Below the pieces are notes generated by a model, which saw nothing but the letters and a program-made list of their open reading frames with translations, was not told the origin of the DNA and did no database searches. Shown one piece after another: positions 8,199 to 17,239 of a stretch of DNA of 64,000 nt (positions within the stretch are counted from its first letter, which is position 1; each line of letters begins with the position of its first letter). Location: NCBI GenBank assembly GCA_025966315.1, contig JAOPUZ010000069.1, forward strand, positions 1 through 64,000, given 5' to 3'. The translations under genes and the position numbers were made by a program. Origin of the DNA: Frankiales bacterium. Its GTDB lineage: Bacteria; Actinomycetota; Actinomycetes; Mycobacteriales; Jatrophihabitantaceae.

Positions 8199-8933
8199 GT
8201 GACTGACATCGTCCGCAAAGCCTTGGCTGAAGCGCTGGGAACATTCCTGCTGGTGTTCTTCGCGGTGGGCTCAGCTGTGTTCGGCATCGACAAAATCGGC
8301 GCCCTCGGCGTCGCCCTCGCCTTCGGCCTGGTCCTCTTGGCGCTGGCTTACTCCATCGGCCCGGTGTCCGGCTGCCACGTGAATCCGGCCGTCACCCTCG
8401 GCGTCCTGTTACGCCGTGGCATCACCGTGCCGGAAGCGGTCGCGTACTGGGTCGCCCAGGTCATCGGCGCGGTCATCGGCGCGGCCGTCCTGAAGCTGAT
8501 GACCTCCAGCTTCGGCAAGGTAACCGACCAGACCGGCGCGCTGGGGACCAACGATTGGGGCAAGTCGATCAGCGGCGGTGGGGCGTTCGTCCTGGAGATC
8601 GTGCTCACCTTCCTCCTGGTCTTCGTGGTGCTGCTGGTCACCGGACGCGCCGCCGCACCAGGCTTCGCCGGCCTCGCCATCGGCCTGGTACTGACGGTCA
8701 TCCACCTGGTCGGCATCCCGCTCGACGGGACCTCGGTGAACCCAGCGCGCTCGCTCGGCCCGGCAATCTTCGCCGGGACACACGCCATGTCACACGTGTG
8801 GCTGTTCATCGTGGCCCCACTCATCGGTGGTGTCATCGCCGCCCTGGTGGTACCGCTCTTCGACACGACTCCCGGCACCCTCAGCGATGAGCCGGCCGAC
8901 GTCGACCCGACTGGGGTCAACGTTCCCGACTGA
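8199..8933 (+). CDS. aqpZ: Aquaporin Z-type water channel
   Basis: This is a six-helix MIP-family channel of 244 residues. Both half-helix signatures are present: HVNPAVTLG near residue 50 and SVNPARSLG near 180. In the selectivity filter region the segment IHLVGIPLDGTSVNPARS keeps the His, Thr and Arg seen in water-selective AqpZ rather than glycerol facilitators. The start is GTG at 8199 after AAAGGGGAAAG. A hydrophilic acidic tail (about 25 residues) follows helix 6, longer than in E. coli AqpZ. It has a 290-base upstream spacer beyond tRNA-Thr and appears monocistronic. Role: rapid water movement during osmotic change. Confidence 0.9.
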   Translation: MTDIVRKALAEALGTFLLVFFAVGSAVFGIDKIGALGVALAFGLVLLALAYSIGPVSGCHVNPAVTLGVLLRRGITVPEAVAYWVAQVIGAVIGAAVLKLMTSSFGKVTDQTGALGTNDWGKSISGGGAFVLEIVLTFLLVFVVLLVTGRAAAPGFAGLAIGLVLTVIHLVGIPLDGTSVNPARSLGPAIFAGTHAMSHVWLFIVAPLIGGVIAALVVPLFDTTPGTLSDEPADVDPTGVNVPD

Positions 8934-9119
8934 TCGACGCCCGGTCGGCCAACGCATCGGCACTCGAGAACGTGCCGACTTAAAGATCACTCAGCCAACT
9001 GCTGGTGTGTTGCCGGCACATTGCGCGACTATTGCTTAGCGCTCAGTGCGCGACGTAGTCTCGATGTGACTACGCCCGACCGTCCGGTCGGTTTAGATTC
9101 GATCTTGAATGGGGTGACT

Positions 9120-10547
9120 ATGTCCGAAGCAAACGTGCACGACGGGCAGCACTACATCAACGGTGCCTGGGTATCGGGTGTTTCTGGTGAGCTGATCGAC
9201 GTGATCAATCCGGCGACGGAGACTGTGATCGGCAGCGTCCCGGCCGGCACGACGGACGAGGTGGACACGGCAGTTCTGGCGGCCCGCGCGGCATTCGATG
9301 CCTGGGCGTCGACGTCGGCCGAGGTCCGTGGCAAATACCTGTCGGCTATCGCCGATGGCCTCAAGGAGCGTGCGGCCGAAATCGCCGACGTCGTGTCTCG
9401 CGAGATGGGCTCGCCCTCCAAGATGGCGACCAACGTTCAGGCCATGTTGCCGCTGATGTCCTTCACGGTGGCCGCTGACCTGCTCAAGGGCTACGAGTTC
9501 GAGTCGACCCTAGGCACCTCCACCATCGTGCGCGAGCCGGTCGGCGTCGTCGGGGCCATCACCCCGTGGAACTACCCGCTGCACCAGGTTGCCTGCAAGG
9601 TCGCTCCGGCCCTGGCCGCCGGTTGCACCGTGGTTGTGAAGCCGTCCGAAATTGCTCCGCTTTCGACGGTCATCCTGGCCGAGATCATCGACGCCGCCGG
9701 ACTGCCGGCTGGTGTCTTCAACCTGGTCCAGGGCGTCGGACCGGTCGTCGGTGAAGCCATCGCCTCGCACCCCGAGGTCGACATGGTGTCGTTCACCGGT
9801 TCCACCCGCGCGGGTCGCCGCGTCAGCGAGCTCGCCTCGCAGACGATCAAGCGCGTCGCCCTCGAACTCGGCGGCAAGTCGGCCAACATCATCCTCGATG
9901 ACGCCGACCTGGAGAAGGCCGTCACGTCCGGTGTCGGTGCGTGCTACGCCAACTCGGGCCAGACTTGCTCCGCACTCACCCGCATGCTGGTACCGCGGGC
10001 CAAGCTGGCCGAGGCCGAGCAGATCGCCAAGCGCGTGGCCGATTCGTACACGATCGGTGACCCGTTCGCCGAGGGCACCAGGCTCGGCCCGCTGGTGTCG
10101 GGTGTGCAGCGTGACCGCGTTCGCGGCTACATCGAGAAGGGTGTCTCCGAAGGCGCCAAGCTCGTTACGGGCGGCGCGACCGTTCCGGACGAACTGTCGA
10201 CTGGCTACTACGTGGCCCCGACCGTCTTCTCGGAGGTGACCACCGACATGACCATCGCCAGGGAAGAGATCTTCGGCCCGGTTCTGTCGATCATCGCCTA
10301 CGACACCGAGGACGAGGCCGTGTCCATTGCCAACGACACCGTCTACGGTCTCGGCGGCGGCGTCTGGTCCGGCGACACCGAGCATGCTCGCGCGGTGGCC
10401 AAGCGGATGCGTACCGGCCAGGTCGCGATCAACGGTGGCGAGTTCAACCCGCTCGCACCGTTCGGCGGCTACAAGCAGTCCGGTAACGGCCGCGAGTGGG
10501 GACCGTTCGGCTTCGAGGAGTTCCTCGAGGTCAAGGCCCTCACCTGA
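9120..10547 (+). CDS. NAD(P)-dependent aldehyde dehydrogenase
   Basis: This ALDH superfamily enzyme has 475 residues from the ATG at 9120, which follows GGGGTGAC. An upstream in-frame start at 9021 would add residues unlike the family and is not chosen. The NAD-binding segment [20 protein letters not shown], the conserved KPSE, the general-base Glu in [11 protein letters not shown] and the catalytic Cys in [11 protein letters not shown] are all visible, as is the C-terminal [15 protein letters not shown]. It should oxidise an aldehyde to its acid. The subfamily resembles broad-range or betaine-aldehyde/vanillin-type enzymes, but the substrate cannot be read from sequence. It is followed by a strong terminator and has no operon partners. 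Confidence 0.9.
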   Translation: MSEANVHDGQHYINGAWVSGVSGELIDVINPATETVIGSVPAGTTDEVDTAVLAARAAFDAWASTSAEVRGKYLSAIADGLKERAAEIADVVSREMGSPSKMATNVQAMLPLMSFTVAADLLKGYEFESTLGTSTIVREPVGVVGAITPWNYPLHQVACKVAPALAAGCTVVVKPSEIAPLSTVILAEIIDAAGLPAGVFNLVQGVGPVVGEAIASHPEVDMVSFTGSTRAGRRVSELASQTIKRVALELGGKSANIILDDADLEKAVTSGVGACYANSGQTCSALTRMLVPRAKLAEAEQIAKRVADSYTIGDPFAEGTRLGPLVSGVQRDRVRGYIEKGVSEGAKLVTGGATVPDELSTGYYVAPTVFSEVTTDMTIAREEIFGPVLSIIAYDTEDEAVSIANDTVYGLGGGVWSGDTEHARAVAKRMRTGQVAINGGEFNPLAPFGGYKQSGNGREWGPFGFEEFLEVKALT

Positions 10548-10554
10548 TCGAACT

Positions 10555-10595
10555 TTTGAAGGGTTCTGCACCTATCTGGTGCAGAACCCTTCAAA
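10555..10595. terminator. Bidirectional terminator between convergent genes
   Basis: A perfect 18-bp stem (TTTGAAGGGTTCTGCACC and its complement) surrounds the loop TATCT. It carries A/T tracts on both sides, as expected for shared termination of the aldehyde dehydrogenase (+) and the repeat-tailed membrane protein (-). Confidence 0.9.
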
Positions 10596-10605
10596 ACATT
10601 TAGCT

Positions 10606-11208
10606 TTAGTTGGTGCCGGTACCGCCACCGCGATTGAGCTGCCGACCGCCGAAGCTGCCGTTGCCGAAGCTGCCGTTGCCGAAGCTGCCGTTGCCGAAAC
10701 TGCCGTTGCCGAAACCACCGCGGTTGCCGAAGCCACCGCGGTTGCCGGCCGGAGCGCCGGTATTCGTCCCCGAATTTGAAGGCGCTACGGCAGCGACCGC
10801 GACCGTGCCCGCGGATGCGATCACTACCGCCACGACGGCAGCGATCACGGTGCGCCGTACCGACCAGAAGGCGCCTCGGTCGGCTTGCGGGTCGGCCAGG
10901 CTTCGCGGCGCCGCATCACCGCTTCGCGGCGCCGCAGCACCTAAGTCACTCGAAGTCACGACCGGCCAAGCAGGTGGCTCCACTCCGGGCTGGATCGGAA
11001 GCTGAGGGGCGGCCCACACCGGCCCCGACGGATTGGCGGGAGTAACCGCATTCGGCGTTGGCGCCTCGACCCACGTGGCAAAGCCGTGCGTCTGGATGAC
11101 GCCGTGCTGGTCCACCGAGTACGGCTCGGCGCCGTGCTCGTCCACCGAGTACGGCTCGGCGCCGTGCTCGACCGCGTCCGGTCCGGTGTTCGGTGTCTGG
11201 TCTGGCAA
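10606..11208 (-). CDS. Single-pass membrane protein with Gly/Asn/Phe repeat tail
   Basis: The predicted protein of 200 residues starts at a TTG (11208) with AGGGAG six bases upstream; an earlier start at 11373 would add implausible N-terminal sequence. Order of parts: an acidic N-terminus with a duplicated EHGAEPYSVD unit (about 15-35), a Pro-rich stretch (45-85), a single helix VIAAVVAVVIASAGTVAVAA (120-140), then an outer tail of two GNRGGF and four FGNGS repeats. The expected topology is cytoplasmic N-terminus and extracellular repeats. No family is recognised. It is convergent with the aldehyde dehydrogenase and divergent from the two-component operon, so it may be a target or partner of that system (inference). 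Slippage-prone DNA repeats underlie both repeat zones. Confidence 0.65.
   Translation of the reverse strand: MPDQTPNTGPDAVEHGAEPYSVDEHGAEPYSVDQHGVIQTHGFATWVEAPTPNAVTPANPSGPVWAAPQLPIQPGVEPPAWPVVTSSDLGAAAPRSGDAAPRSLADPQADRGAFWSVRRTVIAAVVAVVIASAGTVAVAAVAPSNSGTNTGAPAGNRGGFGNRGGFGNGSFGNGSFGNGSFGNGSFGGRQLNRGGGTGTN
10649..10744. repeat. Tandem 15-bp and 18-bp repeats in the membrane-protein tail
   Basis: Four copies of CCGAAGCTGCCGTTG (one variant) are followed by two 18-bp CCGAAGCCACCGCGGTTG-like units. They encode the FGNGS and GNRGGF repeats on the minus strand. All are multiples of three, so copy changes keep frame. Confidence 0.9.
11111..11170. repeat. Tandem 30-bp duplication
   Basis: Two identical 30-bp copies (11111-11140 and 11141-11170) occur in the 5' part of the membrane-protein gene, with a partial third copy just before. 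They encode the duplicated HGAEPYSVDE unit and keep frame. Confidence 0.9.
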
Positions 11209-11431
11209 TTCGCGCTCCCTCGTTCCGGCGCGACAATGGCGCCGCCATGGCCCGACGCTCCGGGCATACGCTCCCAGAATCGGCCGCCATGCTGGCATGA
11301 AGCTGTGCCAGGGCTGGCCAACAGTCAGGACCTCAAGGCCCACCGACGGCAGGCACGCGGCAATCAAACGCACAGTTTCGGCACAGGATGCCCACAGTGG
11401 ACCACCAGCGAGTCAGCCGATTCTGTACAGC

Positions 11432-12169
11432 GTGACCACAACCAGCGCCTCCCGTCCGGCCAGCCTGCTGCGCACCGACGGAACTCCCGTCCGCGTCCTC
11501 GTCGTGGACGATGAACCGAACCTTGCCGACCTGCTGAGCATGGCGCTCCGCTACGAGGGTTGGGATATTCGCACCGCCGCCGACGGCTTGTCCGCCGTCC
11601 GCGCCGCCCGCGATTTCAAGCCGGACGCGGTCGTCCTCGACGTGATGCTGCCGGACATGAACGGGCTCGAGGTGATGCGCCGCCTGCGCGACGACTCCCC
11701 CGATCTGCCGGTCCTTTTTCTCACGGCCAAGGACGCGGTCGAGGATCGCATCGCCGGGCTCACCGCCGGCGGCGACGACTACGTCACCAAGCCGTTCAGT
11801 TTAGAAGAAGTGGTGGCCCGGGTCCGCTCGCTGATGCGCCGCACGTCGGTTGCCGCGGCTAAGGCCGGTTCGGTACTCACCGTCGGAGATCTCAGCCTGG
11901 ACGAGGAAAGCCACGAAGTCTTCCGAGCCGACGATGAGATCAACCTGACCGCGACCGAATTCGAGCTGCTGCGTTACCTGATGCGCAACCCGCGCCGGGT
12001 GCTGTCCAAGGCCCAAATCCTCGACCGGGTCTGGAACTACGACTTCGGCGGCCAGGCCAACGTGGTCGAGATCTACATTTCCTACCTGCGCAAGAAGATC
12101 GACGCCGGCCGCGAGCCGATGATTCACACCCTGCGCGGCGTCGGCTACGTATTGCGTGCCTCGGCCTGA
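11432..12169 (+). CDS. OmpR/PhoB-family response regulator
   Basis: The DNA-binding regulator has 245 residues from the GTG at 11432. The receiver domain (about 20-135) has the acidic pair in VVDDEPNLADLL, the phosphoacceptor Asp70 in VVLDVMLPDMNG, the switch Thr in FLTAKD and the Lys in TKPFSLEE. The C-terminal winged helix (about 150-242) has ATEFELLRYLMRNPRRVLSK and the recognition-helix region NVVEIYISYLRKKID. The nearest described types are actinobacterial MprA/TcrA-like regulators. It overlaps or abuts the histidine kinase gene downstream, forming an operon with it and the GT39 gene. There is no clear Shine-Dalgarno before the chosen start, so translation could be leaderless. Confidence 0.92.
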   Translation: MTTTSASRPASLLRTDGTPVRVLVVDDEPNLADLLSMALRYEGWDIRTAADGLSAVRAARDFKPDAVVLDVMLPDMNGLEVMRRLRDDSPDLPVLFLTAKDAVEDRIAGLTAGGDDYVTKPFSLEEVVARVRSLMRRTSVAAAKAGSVLTVGDLSLDEESHEVFRADDEINLTATEFELLRYLMRNPRRVLSKAQILDRVWNYDFGGQANVVEIYISYLRKKIDAGREPMIHTLRGVGYVLRASA

Positions 12170-12170
12170 C

Positions 12171-13760
12171 ATGAACACCCTGCTGCGGCGGCTTCGTCCC
12201 CAGCCGCTTCGCAATTGGACGCTCCGGGCCCGGATCACCACCAGCCTGCTGGGGCTGCTCATCGTCATGTGTATCGCGATCGGGACGTTCACCGAACTCG
12301 CCTTGCGGCATTCGTTGATGAATCGCCTCGACGCCCAGTTGACCGCCCAGGGTGGCCGGCAGGGAAACGCCGATCGCGGCTTTCGCGGCACCGGCTCGGG
12401 TGACCTCGGCCCGGCTCCCCAGACGTTCACCTGCGGGCAGCTGAACCAGAGTTTCGTGCTGCCACCCGGCTCCGAAGTGAACGCGATCGGGGCCAGGGCG
12501 TGCGCCGACGGCAGCACGGCCGGCGTGATCCTGCAACAAGGCAGTGGCTTCGTTTTGACGAGAACCCCGTTGAGCACCGGTGCGATCAGCACGCTGCTGA
12601 GCGTGCCCAGTGACAGCGGGCCGCACTCGGTGACCGTGCCGGGCCTCGGTGAGTACCGCGTTATCTCGTCCAAGGACACCGCCGGTGACGTCACGATCAG
12701 CGGGCTGCCGATGAAGAGCGTCCGAGACACCCTGGTGAACCTGACCGCCGTCATCACCGCGGTCACGCTGCTGGGGCTGGTCATCGCCGGCCTGATCGCG
12801 GCCCTCATCGTCCGGCTCGCCTTGCGGCCCCTTCGCCGGGTCACCTCGACCGCCAGCCGGGTGGCCGAAATGCCTTTGGATCAAGGCGAAGTGGCGCTCG
12901 CCGAACGGGTGCCCGACGCGAACCCGCACACCGAGGTGGGTCAGGTCGGCGTCGCGCTGAACCGGATGATCGAGAACGTCAACGAGGCCTTGAACGCGCG
13001 GCATCACAGCGAGACGCGGGTCCGCCAGTTCGTGGCCGACGCCAGTCACGAGTTGCGCACGCCGTTGGCCTCCATCCGCGGCTACGCCGAACTGACCCGC
13101 CGCAGCCGGGACGCCGCGCCGCCGGACATCGCGCACGCCATGACCCGGGTCGAGGCCGAGGCGAGCCGGATGACCAGGCTGGTCGACGATCTGCTTTTGC
13201 TCGCGCGGTTGGACGCCGGCCGGCCGCTGGAGAGCGAGGAGGTGGACCTGACCCGGCTGACCGTGGACGTCCTCAGTGACGCCCACGCGGCGGGCCCGCA
13301 ACACCATTGGCACCTTGATGTCGGTGAAGAACCCGTAGTGCTCACCGGCGATTCGCCCCGCTTACACCAGGTCCTGGTGAATCTGCTGGCCAACGCCCGT
13401 AGCCACACACCGGCCGGCACTAACGTCTGGGTACGGCTGAGCGAACAACCCGGAACCGCAACCTCCGCCGCCGCCGCGATCATCGAGGTGTCCGACGACG
13501 GCCCGGGCATCCCACCCCACCTGATGCCCGACATTTTCGAACGATTCTCTCGCGGCGAGCAGTCGCGGTCCCGGGCCGCCGGCAGTACGGGCCTCGGCCT
13601 GGCCATCGTCGGCGCCGTGGTGGCCGCTCACGGTGGGCACATCCAGGCCACCAGCCAGCCGGGCCGGACGTCGTTCTTAGTTACTCTGCCGATCCACCGG
13701 GATCATCAAGGCGACGCACAGACTCCCGCCAGCTCAGGTGCCCAAGCTCTTACGGTATGA
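12171..13760 (+). CDS. Sensor histidine kinase (HAMP-HisKA-HATPase)
   Basis: The 529-residue membrane kinase is the cognate partner of the regulator just upstream (ATG one base after its stop). A first helix (about 20-45) and a second (about 190-215) flank a 140-residue extracellular sensor domain with two cysteines. A HAMP segment follows. The phospho-His is in DASHELRTPLASIRGYAE (about residue 293). The ATPase N-box is LVNLLANARSHT, the G1 box SDDGPGIP, the F-box FERFSRG, and the G2 box STGLGLAIV. Its last codon overlaps the GT39 start (ATGA). The stimulus is unknown. Tight coupling to a glycosyltransferase suggests regulation of envelope glycosylation. Confidence 0.92.
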   Translation: MNTLLRRLRPQPLRNWTLRARITTSLLGLLIVMCIAIGTFTELALRHSLMNRLDAQLTAQGGRQGNADRGFRGTGSGDLGPAPQTFTCGQLNQSFVLPPGSEVNAIGARACADGSTAGVILQQGSGFVLTRTPLSTGAISTLLSVPSDSGPHSVTVPGLGEYRVISSKDTAGDVTISGLPMKSVRDTLVNLTAVITAVTLLGLVIAGLIAALIVRLALRPLRRVTSTASRVAEMPLDQGEVALAERVPDANPHTEVGQVGVALNRMIENVNEALNARHHSETRVRQFVADASHELRTPLASIRGYAELTRRSRDAAPPDIAHAMTRVEAEASRMTRLVDDLLLLARLDAGRPLESEEVDLTRLTVDVLSDAHAAGPQHHWHLDVGEEPVVLTGDSPRLHQVLVNLLANARSHTPAGTNVWVRLSEQPGTATSAAAAIIEVSDDGPGIPPHLMPDIFERFSRGEQSRSRAAGSTGLGLAIVGAVVAAHGGHIQATSQPGRTSFLVTLPIHRDHQGDAQTPASSGAQALTV

Positions 13761-15844
13761 GCACAGACACCCTTTCGCCATCGGGCCTTTCCGCGACACA
13801 CCGACCCTTTGACAAGGCGCGAGCTGGCGGATCGTCCCGGCTCCGCACCGTCGTGCGCGGCCGCAGCGAAGACGCCGGCTGGATCCGGCCGACCCTGATC
13901 GGCCTGCTGATCGCGACCGGCGTGCTGTACCTATGGGGCCTGAGCGCCTCCGGTTACGCGAACTCGTTCTACTCCGCCGCGGCCCAGGCCGGCTCGGTCA
14001 GCTGGAAGGCATTCTTCTTCGGATCCTCCGACGCGGCGAACTCGATCACCGTCGACAAGACGCCCGCGGCACTCTGGGCGATGGCACTGTCGGTACGCAT
14101 TTTCGGCCTGAATTCCTGGAGCATTCTCGTTCCGCAGGCTCTGGAGGGCATCGCCGCGGTGGCCATGCTCTACCTCGCCGTACGCCGGACATCCGGACCG
14201 CAGGCCGGCCTGATTGCCGGCGCGGTACTGGCCGCCACCCCGGTCGCGGCGCTGATGTTCCGCTTCAATAACCCGGACTCGCTGCTGGTACTGCTGCTCA
14301 TCATCGCCGCCTACTGCGTGGTGCGGGCGCTGGAACATGGTTCGACTCGCTGGCTCGTCGGCGCCGGCGCGCTGGTCGGTTTCGGTTTCCTGACCAAGAT
14401 GTTGCAGGCCCTGCTGGTGGTGCCCGCCTTTGCGATCGCCTACCTGATCGTCGCGCCAAATCCGTTGCGCAAGCGGATACTGCAACTGCTGGCCGCGGGT
14501 CTGGCCATGGTGGTAGCGGCAGGCTGGTGGATCGCCATCGTCGAACTGGTCCCGGCCAGCGCCCGTCCTTACATCGGCGGGTCGCAGAACAACTCGATCC
14601 TGCAATTGACCCTGGGCTACAACGGGTTCGGCCGGCTGACCGGCAACGAGACCGGCAGCGTAGGTGGCGGCGCGACCGCTGGCGGCCAGTGGGGCAGCAC
14701 CGGCTGGAGCCGGCTGTTCGGCAGCCAGATGGGCTCCGAGATTGGCTGGTTGCTACCTACGTCGCTGATCCTGCTGGTTGCCGGTTTGTGGTTCGGACGT
14801 AAAGCTATTCGTACTGATCGCACCCGCGGCGCCCTCATCGTCTGGGGCGGCTGGCTGCTCGTCACCGCGGTCATCTTCAGCTACGCCCACGGCATCATCC
14901 ACCCGTACTACACGGTGGCGCTTGCCCCCGCCGTCGGCGGTGTGATCGGCATCGGTGCAGTCACCTTGTGGCGTCACAAGTCTGCCTTCGCGGCGTCGAT
15001 GGTGCTCGGCGTGACGCTCGCGATCACCGTCGCCTGGCAGTTCCTACTGCTGGACCGGGTGTCCGGCTGGCAGCCGTGGCTGCGGTACGCCGTGCTCACC
15101 CTCGGCGTGGCCACCGCTCTGATGCTCGTCGTCAGCACCCAATTGAGGCCCAAGGTACGGGCCGGGCTGGCCGCGACCGCAATCGTGGTCGGTCTGATCG
15201 GTCCCGGGGCCTATTCGATCGCAACAGCCGCGACACCCCACACCGGAGCGATCCCGAGCGTCGGGCCGGCCGGTTACAGCACCGGCGGCATCGGCGGCCG
15301 CGGTGGCGGTGGCGGCGGCGGCGGTGGCGGTGGGCCAGCGGGCCAAACCGGTACCGGCCGCGCCTTCGGCGGTGGAACCGCTCCGGGCGGCACGACCCAG
15401 GGTGGCACGGGCGGCACGACCCAGGGCGGCACGACCCAGGGTGGCACGACCGGAACTGCCCGAGGCGGCGCAGCCGGTGGGTTGCTAGGCGCCAGTACCC
15501 CCTCCGCGGCGGTGGTCTCGGCCCTGACGGCCAACTCGTCCAACTACACGTGGGTTGCTGCGGCCGTCGGCTCGAACAGCGCGGCTGGTTACCAGCTCGC
15601 GACACAATTGCCGGTGATGCCAATCGGTGGCTTCAATGGCAGCGATCCGTCACCGACGCTGGCCCAGTTCAAGGCCTACGTCGCAGCCGGCAACATCCAC
15701 TATTTCATCGCCAGTGGCGGCGGCGGGTTCGGCAGTCAGATGGGTGGCAGCAACAGCTCGTCGGAGATTGCCAGCTGGGTGGAAAGCAACTTCAGCAGCA
15801 CCACGGTCGGCGGGGTAACCCTGTACGACCTCACCCAAAGCTGA
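13757..15844 (+). CDS. GT39/ArnT-like membrane glycosyltransferase with Gly-rich insert
   Basis: This 695-residue polytopic protein resembles the ArnT/PMT-like (GT-C fold) glycosyltransferases common in actinobacteria, which move a sugar from a polyprenyl phosphate to an acceptor outside the membrane. After a 55-residue cytosolic N-terminus, the first external loop carries the acidic/aromatic pattern SSDAANSITVDKTPAALWAM, where family members have their catalytic Asp/Glu. About eleven helices run to residue 490. Residues about 509-576 are an almost pure Gly/Thr/Gln tract, followed by a C-terminal soluble domain (580-695). Its start overlaps the kinase stop by four bases (ATGA). The strong hairpin 15867-15913 follows. 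The sugar and acceptor are unknown. Confidence 0.85.
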   Translation: MSTDTLSPSGLSATHRPFDKARAGGSSRLRTVVRGRSEDAGWIRPTLIGLLIATGVLYLWGLSASGYANSFYSAAAQAGSVSWKAFFFGSSDAANSITVDKTPAALWAMALSVRIFGLNSWSILVPQALEGIAAVAMLYLAVRRTSGPQAGLIAGAVLAATPVAALMFRFNNPDSLLVLLLIIAAYCVVRALEHGSTRWLVGAGALVGFGFLTKMLQALLVVPAFAIAYLIVAPNPLRKRILQLLAAGLAMVVAAGWWIAIVELVPASARPYIGGSQNNSILQLTLGYNGFGRLTGNETGSVGGGATAGGQWGSTGWSRLFGSQMGSEIGWLLPTSLILLVAGLWFGRKAIRTDRTRGALIVWGGWLLVTAVIFSYAHGIIHPYYTVALAPAVGGVIGIGAVTLWRHKSAFAASMVLGVTLAITVAWQFLLLDRVSGWQPWLRYAVLTLGVATALMLVVSTQLRPKVRAGLAATAIVVGLIGPGAYSIATAATPHTGAIPSVGPAGYSTGGIGGRGGGGGGGGGGGPAGQTGTGRAFGGGTAPGGTTQGGTGGTTQGGTTQGGTTGTARGGAAGGLLGASTPSAAVVSALTANSSNYTWVAAAVGSNSAAGYQLATQLPVMPIGGFNGSDPSPTLAQFKAYVAAGNIHYFIASGGGGFGSQMGGSNSSSEIASWVESNFSSTTVGGVTLYDLTQS
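15290..15480. repeat. Low-complexity Gly-coding tract
   Basis: A GGC/GGT-rich stretch followed by repeated GGCACGACCCAGGGTGGC-like units encodes the glycine tract and GGTTQ repeats of the GT39 protein. Internal copies differ by whole codons. Confidence 0.8.
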
Positions 15845-15866
15845 CCCAACCCGGCCCGTTTCGCCC

Positions 15867-15913
15867 AATCGTGCAACTCCTGGCATCACAGCGATGCCAG
15901 GAGTTGCACGATT
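15867..15913. terminator. Strong hairpin terminator after the two-component/GT39 operon
   Basis: A perfect 21-bp stem (from AATCGTGCAACTCC to its complement) surrounds the loop ACAGC and is followed by a short T run. It separates the operon from the next plus-strand gene 67 bases on. Confidence 0.85.
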
Positions 15914-15979
15914 TCGGCATTAAGGGAGCCCACAGGGACGGCACAACGACCCGCCAGCCGCACCGCCGAATCTGGATAC

Positions 15980-17239
15980 ATGACATCGCTGGCCGAGCCG
16001 CACACCATGACCATCGACCCGGCGGCAGCGCATCCGGTTCTGGACGTGACCATCCCGGTCTACAACGAGGAACGCGATCTGGGCCCGGCCGTCCGGCGGC
16101 TGCACGAACACCTCACCCGCAATTTCCCGTACCCGTTCCTGATCACCATCGCCGACAACGCCAGCACCGACGCGACGCCGGAGGTGGCGGCCGAGCTGGT
16201 GGCCACGATGAGCAACGTCCGTCAGCTCCGCCTGAGCGAGAAGGGTCGGGGTCGCGCGCTGGCCGCCGCCTGGTCTGCCTCCACCGCCGAGGTCCTGGCC
16301 TACATGGACGTCGATCTCTCGACCGACCTGTCGGCCGTGCTGCCCCTGGTGGCGCCGTTGATCTCCGGGCATTCGGACCTGGCGATCGGCTCGCGACTGA
16401 CCCGACAGAGCCGGGTCATCCGCGGCACCAAGCGGGAATTCATCTCGCGCTGCTACAACCTGTTGCTGCGCAGCACGTTGCGAACCCGGTTCTCCGACGC
16501 GCAGTGCGGTTTCAAGGCCATCCGGGCCGACGTGGGCAAGCGCCTGCTGCCGCTGGTACGCGACACCGGCTGGTTCTTCGACACCGAGCTGCTGGTGCTG
16601 GCCGAACGGTCGGGGCTGCGCATCCACGAGGTGCCCGTCGATTGGATAGATGACCCGGACAGCCGGGTGGACATCATGGCCACGGCGCTGGCCGATCTGC
16701 GCGGCATCGTCCGCGTCGGTCGCGCGCTGTCGTCCGGACAGCTCCCGCTGGCCGAGATCCGAGCTCAGTTGGGTCGGCAGCCGCTGTCCGATCCGACGGC
16801 TCCGGGAGCGCCTGGGCTGCTGCGGCAACTCGTCCGCTTCATCGCGATCGGCGTCCTCAGCACGCTCGCCTACCTGCTGCTGTTCCTGCTCATGCACGGG
16901 GCGCTGGGCTCGCAGGGGGCCAACTTCTTCGCCTTGCTGATCACTGCGATCGCCAACACGGCGGCCAACCGACGGCTGACTTTCGGCATATCCGGAAAGG
17001 ACAAAGCCGCAACCCATCAGTTCCAGGGCCTGATGGTGTTCGGTCTGGGATTGGTGCTGACGTCCGGCGCACTGGCGGTGCTGAACGCCGTCGTCGCGAA
17101 ACCGCCCCGGGCTACGGAGCTGGTCACGCTGGTCGCGGCCAACCTGCTGGCCACGGTTTTGCGTTTCGTACTGCTGCGGCACTGGGTGTTCGCGGCCCGG
17201 CGGCCGGCCGGGGTATCGGAAACTACGCCGGTCCACTGA
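15980..17239 (+). CDS. GT2 glycosyltransferase fused to GtrA-like membrane domain
   Basis: The protein has 419 residues. Residues about 20-250 are a dolichol-phosphate-mannose-synthase-like GT-A domain: DVTIPVYNEERDLGPAVRRL, the metal-binding YMDVDLSTDLSA (DxD-like), and FSDAQCGFKAIRAD. Residues about 275-400 are a four-helix GtrA-like domain. Such fusions make a polyprenyl-phosphate sugar and help present it outside. They often supply GT-C enzymes, so this gene plausibly feeds the GT39 transferase upstream. The start is ATG 15980; a second in-frame ATG lies nine codons later. Its 3' end overlaps the convergent ricT gene by 17 bases. Confidence 0.88.
   Translation: MTSLAEPHTMTIDPAAAHPVLDVTIPVYNEERDLGPAVRRLHEHLTRNFPYPFLITIADNASTDATPEVAAELVATMSNVRQLRLSEKGRGRALAAAWSASTAEVLAYMDVDLSTDLSAVLPLVAPLISGHSDLAIGSRLTRQSRVIRGTKREFISRCYNLLLRSTLRTRFSDAQCGFKAIRADVGKRLLPLVRDTGWFFDTELLVLAERSGLRIHEVPVDWIDDPDSRVDIMATALADLRGIVRVGRALSSGQLPLAEIRAQLGRQPLSDPTAPGAPGLLRQLVRFIAIGVLSTLAYLLLFLLMHGALGSQGANFFALLITAIANTAANRRLTFGISGKDKAATHQFQGLMVFGLGLVLTSGALAVLNAVVAKPPRATELVTLVAANLLATVLRFVLLRHWVFAARRPAGVSETTPVH

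Noticed and set aside
9021-9119. N-terminal extension of the aldehyde dehydrogenase
   Set aside because: The added residues do not fit the family and the ATG at 9120 has a good RBS.
10649-10744. 15/18-bp repeats considered as CRISPR or regulatory iterons
   Set aside because: Contiguous codon-multiple repeats inside a gene, no spacers; protein repeat.
11033-11431. 133-codon N-terminal extension of the response regulator
   Set aside because: It overlaps the divergent membrane-protein gene and lacks regulator-like sequence; receiver domains start near the GTG at 11432.
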